NCBI GenBank assembly: GCA_900315605.1 | Contig: OMZU01000005.1 | Location: forward strand, 27,801-91,800 | Direction of reading: 5' to 3' | Length of the DNA stretch: 64,000 nucleotides | Origin: an uncultured Eubacteriales bacterium | Lineage (GTDB): Bacteria > Bacillota > Clostridia > Oscillospirales > Acutalibacteraceae | Part shown: positions 23,861-31,291 of the stretch, one piece after another | Layout: every line of letters starts with the position of its first letter | How positions within the stretch are numbered: position 1 is the stretch's first letter | The notes under the pieces: generated by a model | What the model was told of the DNA's origin: nothing | The model's database searches: none | What the model saw: only the letters and a program-made list of their open reading frames with translations | Program-made: the position numbers and the translations under genes

Positions 23861-25171
23861 ATGGGCTTGTTTACAAGCATATTTAGGTCGCGCGACAGAC
23901 CTAAAAACCTATCCGGCGGAACCTCATTCTTTATGGGCAGTTCCTCATCGGGCAAAGTGGTAACGGAACGCTCCGCAATGCAAATGACAGCGGTTTACGC
24001 TTGCGTCCGTATTCTGTCAGAAGCGATTGCCGGACTGCCGCTTCACCTCTACAAATACACCTCGGACGGCGGCAAAGAAAAAGCCATCAACCACCCGTTG
24101 TACCAACTGCTCCACGATGAACCAAATCCCGAAATGAGTTCATTCGTTTTCAGGGAAACGCTCATGACACACCTTTTGTTATGGGGCAACGCCTACGCAC
24201 AGATAATCAGGAACGGCAAAGGTGACGTCATTGCTTTATATCCGCTGATGCCGAACAGAATGCGCGTTGACCGCGATGATAAAGGTCAGTTGTATTACAC
24301 TTACAATCGCGTGTTTGACGAGGCATTAAAGGACAAATCAATGACGGTCGTACTGAAACCGTATGATGTTCTGCATATCCCCGGCTTGGGCTTCGACGGA
24401 TTAGTCGGCTATTCGCCAATAGCGATGGCAAAAAATGCTATCGGTCTGGCAATCGCCACCGAGGAGTACGGCGCTAAGTTCTTCGCAAACGGCGCGGCAC
24501 CGAGCGGTGTTCTTGAACATCCGAGTACACTGAAAAATCCCGAAAAGCTGCGTGAAGCGTGGCAGTCGCAGTTTGGCGGCAGTCAGAACTCTAACCGCAT
24601 AGCAGTTTTGGAGGAAGGACTGAAATACACACCAATCTCCATATCGCCGGAACAAGCGCAGTTCCTCGAAACACGAAAATTTCAAATCAATGAGATCGCT
24701 CGAATTTTCAGAGTCCCGCCTCATATGGTCGGCGACCTTGAGAAGTCGAGTTTTTCTAATATTGAACAGCAGTCGCTTGAGTTCGTAAAATACACGCTCG
24801 ACCCTTGGGTAGTCCGTTGGGAGCAGAACCTGCAACGTATTCTTTTGAATCCCGATGAAAAGAAGGATTACTTCTTCAAATTCAATGTTGACGGTCTGCT
24901 GCGCGGCGACTACGCAAGCCGCATGACGGGTTACGCTACGGCGCGTCAAAACGGCTGGATGTCGGCGAACGATATCCGAGAACTTGAAAATCTCGACCGT
25001 ATCCCGACCGAACTCGGAGGCGACCTTTACCTTATCAACGGCAATATGCTGCCCATGCAGAACGCAGGCGCGTTTGCCGACAACAATACTACAGAAACGG
25101 AGGAAGATTCCAATGAAAGCACAGAAGTTTTGGAAGTGGAAGAATCAGTCGGAAGAAGAACCGTCCGCTGA
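23861..25171 (+). CDS. HK97-family portal protein
   Basis: 436 residues. Conserved stretches include SAMQMTAVYACVRILSEAIA, MTHLLLWGNAYAQIIRNGKG, and the C-terminal IFRVPPHMVGDLEKSSFSNI typical of phage portal family PF04860. It forms the dodecameric DNA channel at one capsid vertex and contacts TerL. GGAGGAAT lies before the ATG. The last 40 residues are acidic and Glu-rich and overlap the start of the protease gene by 59 bases. Confidence 0.95.
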   Translation: MGLFTSIFRSRDRPKNLSGGTSFFMGSSSSGKVVTERSAMQMTAVYACVRILSEAIAGLPLHLYKYTSDGGKEKAINHPLYQLLHDEPNPEMSSFVFRETLMTHLLLWGNAYAQIIRNGKGDVIALYPLMPNRMRVDRDDKGQLYYTYNRVFDEALKDKSMTVVLKPYDVLHIPGLGFDGLVGYSPIAMAKNAIGLAIATEEYGAKFFANGAAPSGVLEHPSTLKNPEKLREAWQSQFGGSQNSNRIAVLEEGLKYTPISISPEQAQFLETRKFQINEIARIFRVPPHMVGDLEKSSFSNIEQQSLEFVKYTLDPWVVRWEQNLQRILLNPDEKKDYFFKFNVDGLLRGDYASRMTGYATARQNGWMSANDIRELENLDRIPTELGGDLYLINGNMLPMQNAGAFADNNTTETEEDSNESTEVLEVEESVGRRTVR

Positions 25172-25829
25172 ACGTGTGCTTGAGTTCTACGGCACTATCG
25201 CCGAGGAAAGCTGGTATGACGATGATATCACCCCGGCAATGTTCAAAGAAGAACTGTTTGCCGGCAGCGGTCCCATTACCATCTGGATTTCCTCGCCCGG
25301 CGGCGACTGCATTGCAGCAAGCCAGATCTATTCCATGCTGATGGACTACAAGGGAGATATCACAGTCAAGATTGACGGCATCGCGGCATCGGCGGCATCG
25401 GTGATTGCCATGGCCGGCACAAAGGTTCTGATGGCTCCCACAGCGGTAATGATGGTTCATAACCCGGCAACGATGGCGTTCGGTGATCACGTTGAGATGG
25501 AAAAGGCAATTGAGATGCTCTCGGAAGTTAAAGAAAGCATCATCAACGCTTATGAAATCAAAACAGGGCTGCCGCGCAAACAGCTCGCCAAGATGATGGA
25601 TAACACCACTTGGATGAACGCTAACAAAGCTGTCGAGTTCGGTTTTGCCGATGACATTCTGACAGACGAAAAACGCAATCCCGATACCAATGAAGGGTAT
25701 GAGTTCGAGGCTTCGGCTGTGGAACGTACCCTTATCAATAAGATTTCAAACAAAATGAAATCAAAATCGAACACAACCGGGCGCCGGGTAGATGACCTTA
25801 AAGCGTCCCTTTACAAAAAACTGCTTTAA
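25113..25829 (+). CDS. ClpP-type prohead protease
   Basis: 238 residues from ATG 25113, selected for its GGAGGAAG site. The ClpP fold is clear: ISSPGGDCIAASQIYSML, the catalytic Ser93 in GIAASAAS, and His116 in MMVHNPAT. It processes scaffold and capsid N-termini during prohead maturation. Its position between portal and capsid is canonical. The C-terminal 40 residues are basic and disordered, probably a capsid-interacting tail. Confidence 0.95.
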   Translation: MKAQKFWKWKNQSEEEPSAERVLEFYGTIAEESWYDDDITPAMFKEELFAGSGPITIWISSPGGDCIAASQIYSMLMDYKGDITVKIDGIAASAASVIAMAGTKVLMAPTAVMMVHNPATMAFGDHVEMEKAIEMLSEVKESIINAYEIKTGLPRKQLAKMMDNTTWMNANKAVEFGFADDILTDEKRNPDTNEGYEFEASAVERTLINKISNKMKSKSNTTGRRVDDLKASLYKKLL

Positions 25830-25846
25830 TACAGGAGGATTTGATT

Positions 25847-27025
25847 ATGACAATTACTGAACTCAGAAACAAAAGAGCAAAGCTGTGGAATACGATGGAA
25901 GGTTTCCTCGACACCCACAGAAACAGCATGGGTGTTCTCTCCGCTGAGGACGATAACACCTACTCCAATATGGAGCGCGACCTCGACAGTCTTACCAATG
26001 AAATCAAGCGTATGGAGCGCCGTGAGGCAATCGAAACGGAACTGAACAAGCCCGTCAATCAGCCGCTCACTTCTGCTCCTTCCGGTGCTGAGATGCCCAA
26101 GAGCGGACGCGCCTCCAACGAATACAAGGAAGATTTTGACCGTCATCTGCGCGGCAAGGTTCTCGTTCACAACGTGCTGTCCGAGGGCACCGATGCCGAT
26201 GGCGGCTATCTCGTGCCGGAAGATTTTGAGCGTGACATCGTTACCGCGCTCGAGGAGGAGAACGTGATCCGTTCCCTCGCAAAGGTTATCACAACTCAGC
26301 ACGAGCGCAAGATTCCCGTTGCTACGGGTCACTCCACCGCGCAGTGGACTGCCGAAAACGCTGCTTACACCGAGAGCAACCCCACCTTCGGTCAGAAACA
26401 GATCGATGCTTTCAAGCTGACTGATCTCTGCCGTGTGAGCGTTGAACTCCTGCAGGATTCCGCTTTTGACATCGAGGACTACCTTATGAAGGAATTTGCC
26501 CGCGCTTTCGGTATTGCCGAGGAGCAGGCTTTCTGCGTTGGCACCGGCGTTAATCAGCCCACAGGTATTTTTACCGCAAACGGCGGTCAGGTCGGCGTCA
26601 CCGCTGCTTCTTCTACCGCGATCACCGCTGATGAACTTATCAGCCTTGTATATTCGCTGAAATCGCCCTACCGCAGAAACGCGAAGTTCCTGCTGAACGA
26701 TGCCACCATCTCCATTATTCGCAAGCTGAAGGACGGCAACGGCGCTTATCTCTGGCAGCCCTCCGTTCAGGCCGGTCAGCCCGACAGACTGCTTGGCTAT
26801 GAGATTTACACTTCTCCGTATGTTCCCACCGTTGCCGCAGGCGCTCTTGCGATCGCGTTCGGTGATTTCAAGAACTACTGGATCGGTGACCGCGCAGGTC
26901 GTACCGTGCAGCGCCTTAACGAACTGTACGCCACCAACGGTCAGATCGGTTACGTTTCGACCGAGCGTGTAGATGGCAAGGTTATCCTTCCCGAAGGCAT
27001 TAAGCTGTTTAAGATGAAGCCTTAA
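25847..27025 (+). CDS. HK97-family major capsid protein
   Basis: 392 residues from ATG 25847 (AGGAGG 8 bases upstream). Residues 1-110 form a charged coiled-coil delta/scaffold region expected to be removed by the protease. The HK97 fold follows, with DADGGYLVPEDFERDIV at its start, SAFDIEDYLMKEFARAFGIA in the P-domain and FGDFKNYWIGDRAGRTVQRL near the end. Shell protein of the virion. Confidence 0.95.
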   Translation: MTITELRNKRAKLWNTMEGFLDTHRNSMGVLSAEDDNTYSNMERDLDSLTNEIKRMERREAIETELNKPVNQPLTSAPSGAEMPKSGRASNEYKEDFDRHLRGKVLVHNVLSEGTDADGGYLVPEDFERDIVTALEEENVIRSLAKVITTQHERKIPVATGHSTAQWTAENAAYTESNPTFGQKQIDAFKLTDLCRVSVELLQDSAFDIEDYLMKEFARAFGIAEEQAFCVGTGVNQPTGIFTANGGQVGVTAASSTAITADELISLVYSLKSPYRRNAKFLLNDATISIIRKLKDGNGAYLWQPSVQAGQPDRLLGYEIYTSPYVPTVAAGALAIAFGDFKNYWIGDRAGRTVQRLNELYATNGQIGYVSTERVDGKVILPEGIKLFKMKP

Positions 27026-27058
27026 GGCATAGCAGGAAATATCTAAGGAGGCAGCGTG

Positions 27059-27370
27059 ATGGACACTCTGTTAGAGAAAGTAAAAGCAAATTTAATACTG
27101 GAACATTCCGTTGATGACGCGCTTTTGGAAATGTACATCACGGTTGCCGTTTCCTATGCAGAGAGCTATCAGCATATTTCGGAAGGCTACTACAGTGAGC
27201 ATACAATGCCGGCTACTACCCAGCAGGCAGTCATTATGCTTGCAAGCCATTTCTATGAGTCGCGTGACGGTTCCACAGGAGGTTTTTTCGCAGACAATGT
27301 TCAAGCCGGTGAGCAGGTTTTCAAAACAGTCAATCTGCTCTTGCGGCTTGACCGCGATTGGAAGGTGTAA
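27059..27370 (+). CDS. Head-tail connector protein (gp6-like)
   Basis: 103 residues, helical. Opening MDTLLEKVKANLILEHSVDD and AVIMLASHFYESRDG match the phage gp6-like connector family (HK97 gp6/SPP1 gp15 type) that docks under the portal. AAGGAGG upstream; an in-frame GTG lies one codon earlier. Order capsid-connector-closure is canonical. Confidence 0.85.
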   Translation: MDTLLEKVKANLILEHSVDDALLEMYITVAVSYAESYQHISEGYYSEHTMPATTQQAVIMLASHFYESRDGSTGGFFADNVQAGEQVFKTVNLLLRLDRDWKV

Positions 27371-27372
27371 CG

Positions 27373-27708
27373 ATGAGTTACGGAAAAATGAATGGATTTG
27401 CTTTAATCAAGCAACTGTATAAACAGAAAGACGCGGACGGCTTCACAAAGGACGCGGAGTTGATTCTCGCTAAGGTCAGATGTTACCGCGAAGGTCGGCA
27501 CGGCAGCGCACGGTGGGCAAACCTCTCCACCTTTACGCAGGCTACCGACCTGTTCCGTATCAGGGTAATTCCCGATGTGATTGTTACCCCTGACCTTTAT
27601 CTTGATTATCAAGGTGAGCGTTTCAAAATTGTTTCGGTCGAGAACGTTTGCGGTCGCGGTATGTATCTTGAAATACTCGCTGAAAAGGTCGTGAGCAACG
27701 TTGGCTAA
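27373..27708 (+). CDS. Head closure protein
   Basis: 111 residues from ATG 27373, two bases after the connector stop. Beta-rich, with the motif FRIRVIPDVIVTPDLYLDYQ and GERFKIVSVENV of the SPP1 gp16/HK97 head-tail adaptor family. It seals the portal channel and receives the tail. Assignment rests on pattern and position. Confidence 0.8.
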   Translation: MSYGKMNGFALIKQLYKQKDADGFTKDAELILAKVRCYREGRHGSARWANLSTFTQATDLFRIRVIPDVIVTPDLYLDYQGERFKIVSVENVCGRGMYLEILAEKVVSNVG

Positions 27709-28132
27709 GGTTCAAGTGAAGATGCCTGACGAGTTCCTTGAGAAGATTTCAAAACTCGGAAAGCATACCGATGAAATAACCGGAAAAGCGCTGCGTTCCG
27801 GTGCTGAGGTGGTTCTCGGAAACTTCCAAGCAAATCTCAGCGGCGTGATCGGAACCGGCACTAAGTACGAAAGCCGTTCCACAGGTGAGCTGGAACGCTC
27901 CCTCGGCATCACGTCAGTCAGGATTGATAAAAACGGCAATCACGATATCAAAGTCGGTTTTGCTGAGCCGCGTTCCGATGGCGACAGCAACGCCAAGATT
28001 GCGAACATTATCGAATACGGAAAGCACAATCAACCGGCGCGTCCTTTTCTCAAGCCTACAAAAACATCATCGCGCAAGCCGTGCAAGGAAGCGATGATAC
28101 GAACATTTGAAGAGGAGATTAAAAAGCTATGA
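27701..28132 (+). CDS. HK97 gp10-like tail-joining protein
   Basis: 143 residues. The N-terminus FLEKISKLGKHTDEITGKAL and C-terminus NIIEYGKHNQPARPFLKP are signatures of HK97-gp10 family. The start is TTG at 27701 overlapping the previous stop; no strong ribosome site is visible, so translation is probably coupled. It participates in head-tail joining or tail termination. Confidence 0.85.
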   Translation: MAKVQVKMPDEFLEKISKLGKHTDEITGKALRSGAEVVLGNFQANLSGVIGTGTKYESRSTGELERSLGITSVRIDKNGNHDIKVGFAEPRSDGDSNAKIANIIEYGKHNQPARPFLKPTKTSSRKPCKEAMIRTFEEEIKKL

Positions 28133-28494
28133 GTTTTTTTAGCGAAATCCACGCTATTCTTTCACCAATCGGCGTGCCAATGGAAACAGGAGTTTTTTCA
28201 GACAAGGCTCCCGATGAATATATCGTGGTAGTTCCTCTCACAGAAGAATTTGAATATTTCGCGGATAATCAGCCGCAGGTCGATGTCCACGAGTTACGGA
28301 TTTCCATTTACACAAAGGGTAATTATACAAAGCTGAAAAACGCTGTCGTAAAGGCGTTTATAGATGCCGAGTACACGATTACCGACAGACAATATCTCGG
28401 CTACGAAGCCGATACGGGCTATCACCACTACAATGTGGATGTAGCGAATTACTACGAAACGGAGGATTTATTCTATGGCAACAATCGGTCTTGA
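28129..28494 (+). CDS. Tail terminator/completion protein
   Basis: 121 residues, alpha/beta (EIHAILSPIGVPMETGVFSD ... DEYIVVVPLTEEFEYFADNQ). Position between gp10-like and major tail protein matches the tail terminator. It overlaps both neighbours by a few bases. Sequence family is consistent with a gp11/DUF3168-type terminator, but divergence is high. Confidence 0.75.
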   Translation: MSFFSEIHAILSPIGVPMETGVFSDKAPDEYIVVVPLTEEFEYFADNQPQVDVHELRISIYTKGNYTKLKNAVVKAFIDAEYTITDRQYLGYEADTGYHHYNVDVANYYETEDLFYGNNRS

Positions 28495-29068
28495 CAAACT
28501 TTACTATGCTCCAATTACCGAGAACGCTAACGGCGAGGAAACCTACGGCACACCCGTTCAGCTTGCCAAAGCGATCTCCGCAGACCTTTCTGTGGAATTG
28601 GCTGAGGCTACGCTTTACGCTGATGACGGTGCGTCTGAGGTCGTTAAGGAGTTCAAAAGCGGAACGCTCTCCCTCGGCGTTGATGATATAGGAGCGTCAG
28701 TCGCTGCGGCACTCACAGGCGTCACCATCGACAGAAACAAGGTCATTATTTCAACGAGCGAGGACTCGACCGCTCCTGTGGCTGTCGGATTCAGGGCAAA
28801 ACGCGCCAACGGCAAGTACAGGTATTTCTGGCTCTACCGCGTAAAGTTCGGCATTCCGGCAACGAACCTCGCCACAAAGGGCGACAGCATTACCTTCAAT
28901 ACCCCGACCATTGAGGGTACGGTAATGAGGAGAAACAAAGAGGACAGCAACGGCAACCACCCGTGGAAAGCCGAGGTCACTGATGGCGATACGGGCGTCA
29001 GCGCGTCAACTATTAACGGTTGGTACAGTGCGGTTTACGAACCGTCCTATACCGCGTCAAGCAATTAA
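28475..29068 (+). CDS. Major tail tube protein
   Basis: 197 residues. The opening GLDKLYYAPITENANGEETY and the central FKSGTLSLGVDDIGASVAAA are typical of phage major tail proteins of the phi13/TTP_1 type. It polymerises into the tail tube. CGGAGG lies about 8 bases before the ATG. It ends 12 bases before the tail chaperone gene. Confidence 0.9.
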   Translation: MATIGLDKLYYAPITENANGEETYGTPVQLAKAISADLSVELAEATLYADDGASEVVKEFKSGTLSLGVDDIGASVAAALTGVTIDRNKVIISTSEDSTAPVAVGFRAKRANGKYRYFWLYRVKFGIPATNLATKGDSITFNTPTIEGTVMRRNKEDSNGNHPWKAEVTDGDTGVSASTINGWYSAVYEPSYTASSN

Positions 29069-29080
29069 CGGAGGTACATT

Positions 29081-29464
29081 ATGGCTAACGAACGCAGTTC
29101 TATTATCAATATCGGTGGTGTGGAGCACGAACTTCTGCTCACCACCAAAGCAACCAAGGAAATCGCCGGACGTTACGGCGGCTTGGAGAACCTCGGCGAT
29201 AAGCTGATGTCCTCGGACAATTTTGAGCAAGCCCTCGGCGAAATCATCTGGCTTATCACGCTCCTTGCCAACCAAAGCATTTTGATTTATAACATCAAAA
29301 ACAAGGCAGCACCCAAAGATTTGCTTACTGAAGAAGAAGTCGAAATCCTCACAACGCCGCACGACCTGACCGAATACAAGTCAGCTATTACCGAGGCGTT
29401 GTTCAAAGGCACACAGCGTAACGTAGAAAGCGAGACTGACTCAAAAAACGCGACAGTCGAGTAA
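29081..29464 (+). CDS. Tail assembly chaperone, short form (gpG-like)
   Basis: 127 residues in frame 0. Helical, opening RSSIINIGGVEHELLLTTKA with the MSSDNFEQALGEIIWLITLL core, matching Firmicutes tail assembly chaperones. It escorts the tape measure protein during tail building. Its 3' end contains the slippery heptamer A-AAA-AAC (29443-29449), so a fraction of ribosomes would make the longer product. ACGGAGG precedes the ATG. Confidence 0.9.
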   Translation: MANERSSIINIGGVEHELLLTTKATKEIAGRYGGLENLGDKLMSSDNFEQALGEIIWLITLLANQSILIYNIKNKAAPKDLLTEEEVEILTTPHDLTEYKSAITEALFKGTQRNVESETDSKNATVE

Positions 29465-29652
29465 ACTATTCTGAATTGTTTACTCGACTCCTTTACTATG
29501 GCATAGCCCACCTTCATCTTTCTCAAGACGAGGTGTGGCTAATGCCGTTTGGCTTGCTGCTCGACCTCGTTGAATGTCACAAACATTATCACGGAATGGC
29601 AAAGCCCAAACGTGATATCTTTATTGACGATATTATCCCTGAAGGCATTTAG
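29081..29652 (+). CDS. Tail assembly chaperone, -1 frameshift form (gpGT-like)
   Basis: Predicted 190-residue product made by slipping back one base at 29443-29449. The new frame reads CGC GAC AGT and continues NYSELFTRLLYYGIAHLHLS to KRDIFIDDIIPEGI, stopping at TAG 29650-29652. This T-part has no start codon or ribosome site of its own, yet is intact and protein-like, as in lambda G/GT and its Gram-positive counterparts. Confidence 0.85.
29443..29449 (+). promoter_or_regulatory. Programmed -1 ribosomal frameshift heptamer
   Basis: A-AAA-AAC in the correct phase (codons TCA AAA AAC), 13 bases before the frame-0 stop. It joins two open frames that together match the tail-chaperone family. Confidence 0.85.
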
Positions 29653-29659
29653 CGTCTTG

Positions 29660-29688
29660 TGGACATTTATTAGTTTTTGTGTTATTAT
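29660..29688 (+). promoter_or_regulatory. Promoter of the AT-rich insert
   Basis: TGGACA (29660-29665), 17 bases, TATTAT (29683-29688), just after the chaperone stop and before the gene at 29722. Confidence 0.65.
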
Positions 29689-29721
29689 ATAGGCATATCA
29701 CGCAAAGGAAGAGGTTTCCCT

Positions 29722-30174
29722 ATGAACACAGATAATTTTAATAGCATCCGGGATGAGTATATAAATGCGAGATCCAAACAAAGAAATAAAATCGTTAACT
29801 TGCTCGAAAAGAATAATTTTACTGTTATCACAAGAGGCACTGCCGGAACAGGAAGAAAAAATTATAAGGGTGGCGGCAAATATGATCCTCCTCACGATCT
29901 ACGTCACCACAAATGGATTGAAGCAAACAAAAATGGAGTAAATTTTCTTATTAGCCTTAATCCCTACGAAGTCGATTCTAACTCTGGCAATCCGCATCAT
30001 TTATATGACCGTATTGGAGTACAAGCATACTTGGGTAATAATGATGAAACCAATATTCGTACAGCTATGATAATCACAAAATGGTCTCTTCCGATAGATG
30101 AAGATAACGGCAAGGAACTAATCGATTTTTTAGAAAAGCTAATCAAAATGTTTCAAGTATGGGGTAGTCAATAA
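29722..30174 (+). CDS. Hypothetical protein of an AT-rich insert (moron), 150 residues
   Basis: Start ATG 29722 has GAAGAGG 8 bases upstream. The protein is basic at the N-terminus (INARSKQRNKIVNLLEKNNF) with a KNYKGGGKYDPPHDLRHHK loop rich in His and Lys, then a beta-strand core (GVNFLISLNPYEV). No family recognised. It lies where the tape measure gene normally follows directly, is clearly richer in AT than its neighbours, and has its own promoter. This marks it as a later acquisition, perhaps a lysogen-expressed superinfection or defence gene. Confidence 0.6.
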   Translation: MNTDNFNSIRDEYINARSKQRNKIVNLLEKNNFTVITRGTAGTGRKNYKGGGKYDPPHDLRHHKWIEANKNGVNFLISLNPYEVDSNSGNPHHLYDRIGVQAYLGNNDETNIRTAMIITKWSLPIDEDNGKELIDFLEKLIKMFQVWGSQ

Positions 30175-30186
30175 TACTTCAAAAAA

Positions 30187-30567
30187 GTGTATTCTGCCAC
30201 AGAAATCAGAAACATATTGAGAAATGCTATAACAAAAGCATCTCGAAGATATGGATTCAACCGTTGTGAGGATTCCACGCGGGTAATCACTATAAAAATG
30301 ATTGATCGCTGGCATTCTCTCATAGAACACAGTTGTGATTTCGCAATTGTTTACGGCAATCAGTATATTCGGTTCAACAAGGAACATCAAACGTATATAT
30401 GGGCGAATCAATCTAAAGGATATAAGGGCATCGAAAAGAAAGCCGATATCCTTAAAAATCACGGAAACAAAAAGTATTGGCAAGAAGTCAGAGATGTATA
30501 TATCGACAAAAAAACTTCAATACCGATCCCGATATACACTCTCGCTCTATATATGCAGAAACCATAA
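30187..30567 (+). CDS. Hypothetical second protein of the insert (possibly split from the first)
   Basis: 126 residues from GTG 30187, with no ribosome site. It is in the same frame as the upstream gene, separated only by a TAA at 30172-30174 and four codons, so it may be the second half of one gene broken by a stop, or be read by reinitiation. Content: YSATEIRNILRNAITKASRR, a beta segment with CDFAIVYGNQYIRFNKEHQT, and a basic helix. Family unknown. Confidence 0.45.
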   Translation: MYSATEIRNILRNAITKASRRYGFNRCEDSTRVITIKMIDRWHSLIEHSCDFAIVYGNQYIRFNKEHQTYIWANQSKGYKGIEKKADILKNHGNKKYWQEVRDVYIDKKTSIPIPIYTLALYMQKP

Positions 30568-30620
30568 ACGAGGTATATACGCGTTTTCAAAACGACAAAC
30601 AATAAAACTATTCACATTAA

Positions 30621-30650
30621 AGGCATCACAGAAATGTGGTGTCTTTTCTT
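30621..30650 (+). terminator. Terminator of the insert
   Basis: GGCATCACA (30622-30630) pairs with TGTGGTGTC (30635-30643) with two wobbles, followed by TTTTCTT. Confidence 0.6.
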
Positions 30651-30670
30651 ATGCCTTATTGGAGGTAACT

Positions 30671-30874
30671 ATGATAACAAACGCAAATCCGGCAGTTGTT
30701 CTGCCGGGCATTCAAAACGTAATGACAGCCGAGTTATACGGCTTATCAACTGACACAAAACACACATTGGAAATCCCGAACGGCTCTGTATTTATCGAGA
30801 TTGACACCGGTAACGTACTATTCTTCAACGGTAGCACCAGCACGTGGGTTAGCACTAACAATTCGGAGGCGTAG
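30671..30874 (+). CDS. Small virion-region protein, 67 residues
   Basis: ATG 30671 with GGAGG 5 bases upstream. Beta-rich: NPAVVLPGIQNVMTAELYGL then IPNGSVFIEIDTGNVLFFNG. Similar short proteins accompany tail or neck genes in related phages. No function assigned. Confidence 0.6.
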   Translation: MITNANPAVVLPGIQNVMTAELYGLSTDTKHTLEIPNGSVFIEIDTGNVLFFNGSTSTWVSTNNSEA

Positions 30875-30877
30875 CTT

Positions 30878-31051
30878 ATGGATGTAGTAAGTTATCTGCT
30901 GGCAAAAGCCGGAGGCGGTTCCACCACACCAAGCGAGTCCGTGAGCTGCGCCGGTGTTCTAACCCTCACTATGATAGATACTGAACCCGTTGCTGTAACG
31001 GAAGATATGCTTTCGGAAGTTACTGTAATCGAATTGAATGGAGGGATATAG
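30878..31051 (+). CDS. Small virion-region protein, 57 residues
   Basis: ATG 30878 follows CGGAGG at 8 bases. It opens MDVVSYLLAKAGGGSTTPSE; the AKAGGG motif recurs at the N-terminus of small structural phage proteins. It ends ELNGGI. It is three bases after the previous gene and one base before the next. Function unknown. Confidence 0.55.
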   Translation: MDVVSYLLAKAGGGSTTPSESVSCAGVLTLTMIDTEPVAVTEDMLSEVTVIELNGGI

Positions 31052-31052
31052 T

Positions 31053-31274
31053 ATGGCTGGATCACCCGAAGGTGAGGAACGAGTATTAATTATTCCTGCC
31101 GCAACAGACACAAATACCAAAATACTGTTTATTATAAAAAACGTTGATGAGTCTCTCCATATTAAAGACCCAAACGAAAAAATAATAGTTCAAATCAATT
31201 CAACTCGAATGATGACAATTCTCATGTATAACACCGGAACAGCATGGCGCTGTGTTGAGTTGCTTGAAATGTAG
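31053..31274 (+). CDS. Small virion-region protein, 73 residues
   Basis: ATG 31053 with GGAGGGAT upstream. Beta-rich sequence (ERVLIIPAATDTNTKILFII ... MTILMYNTGTAWRCVELLEM). Part of a run of three tightly packed short genes before the tape measure. Possibly a decoration or tail accessory protein; not recognised. Confidence 0.55.
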   Translation: MAGSPEGEERVLIIPAATDTNTKILFIIKNVDESLHIKDPNEKIIVQINSTRMMTILMYNTGTAWRCVELLEM

Positions 31275-31291
31275 TTAGGAGGTGAGCGTGT

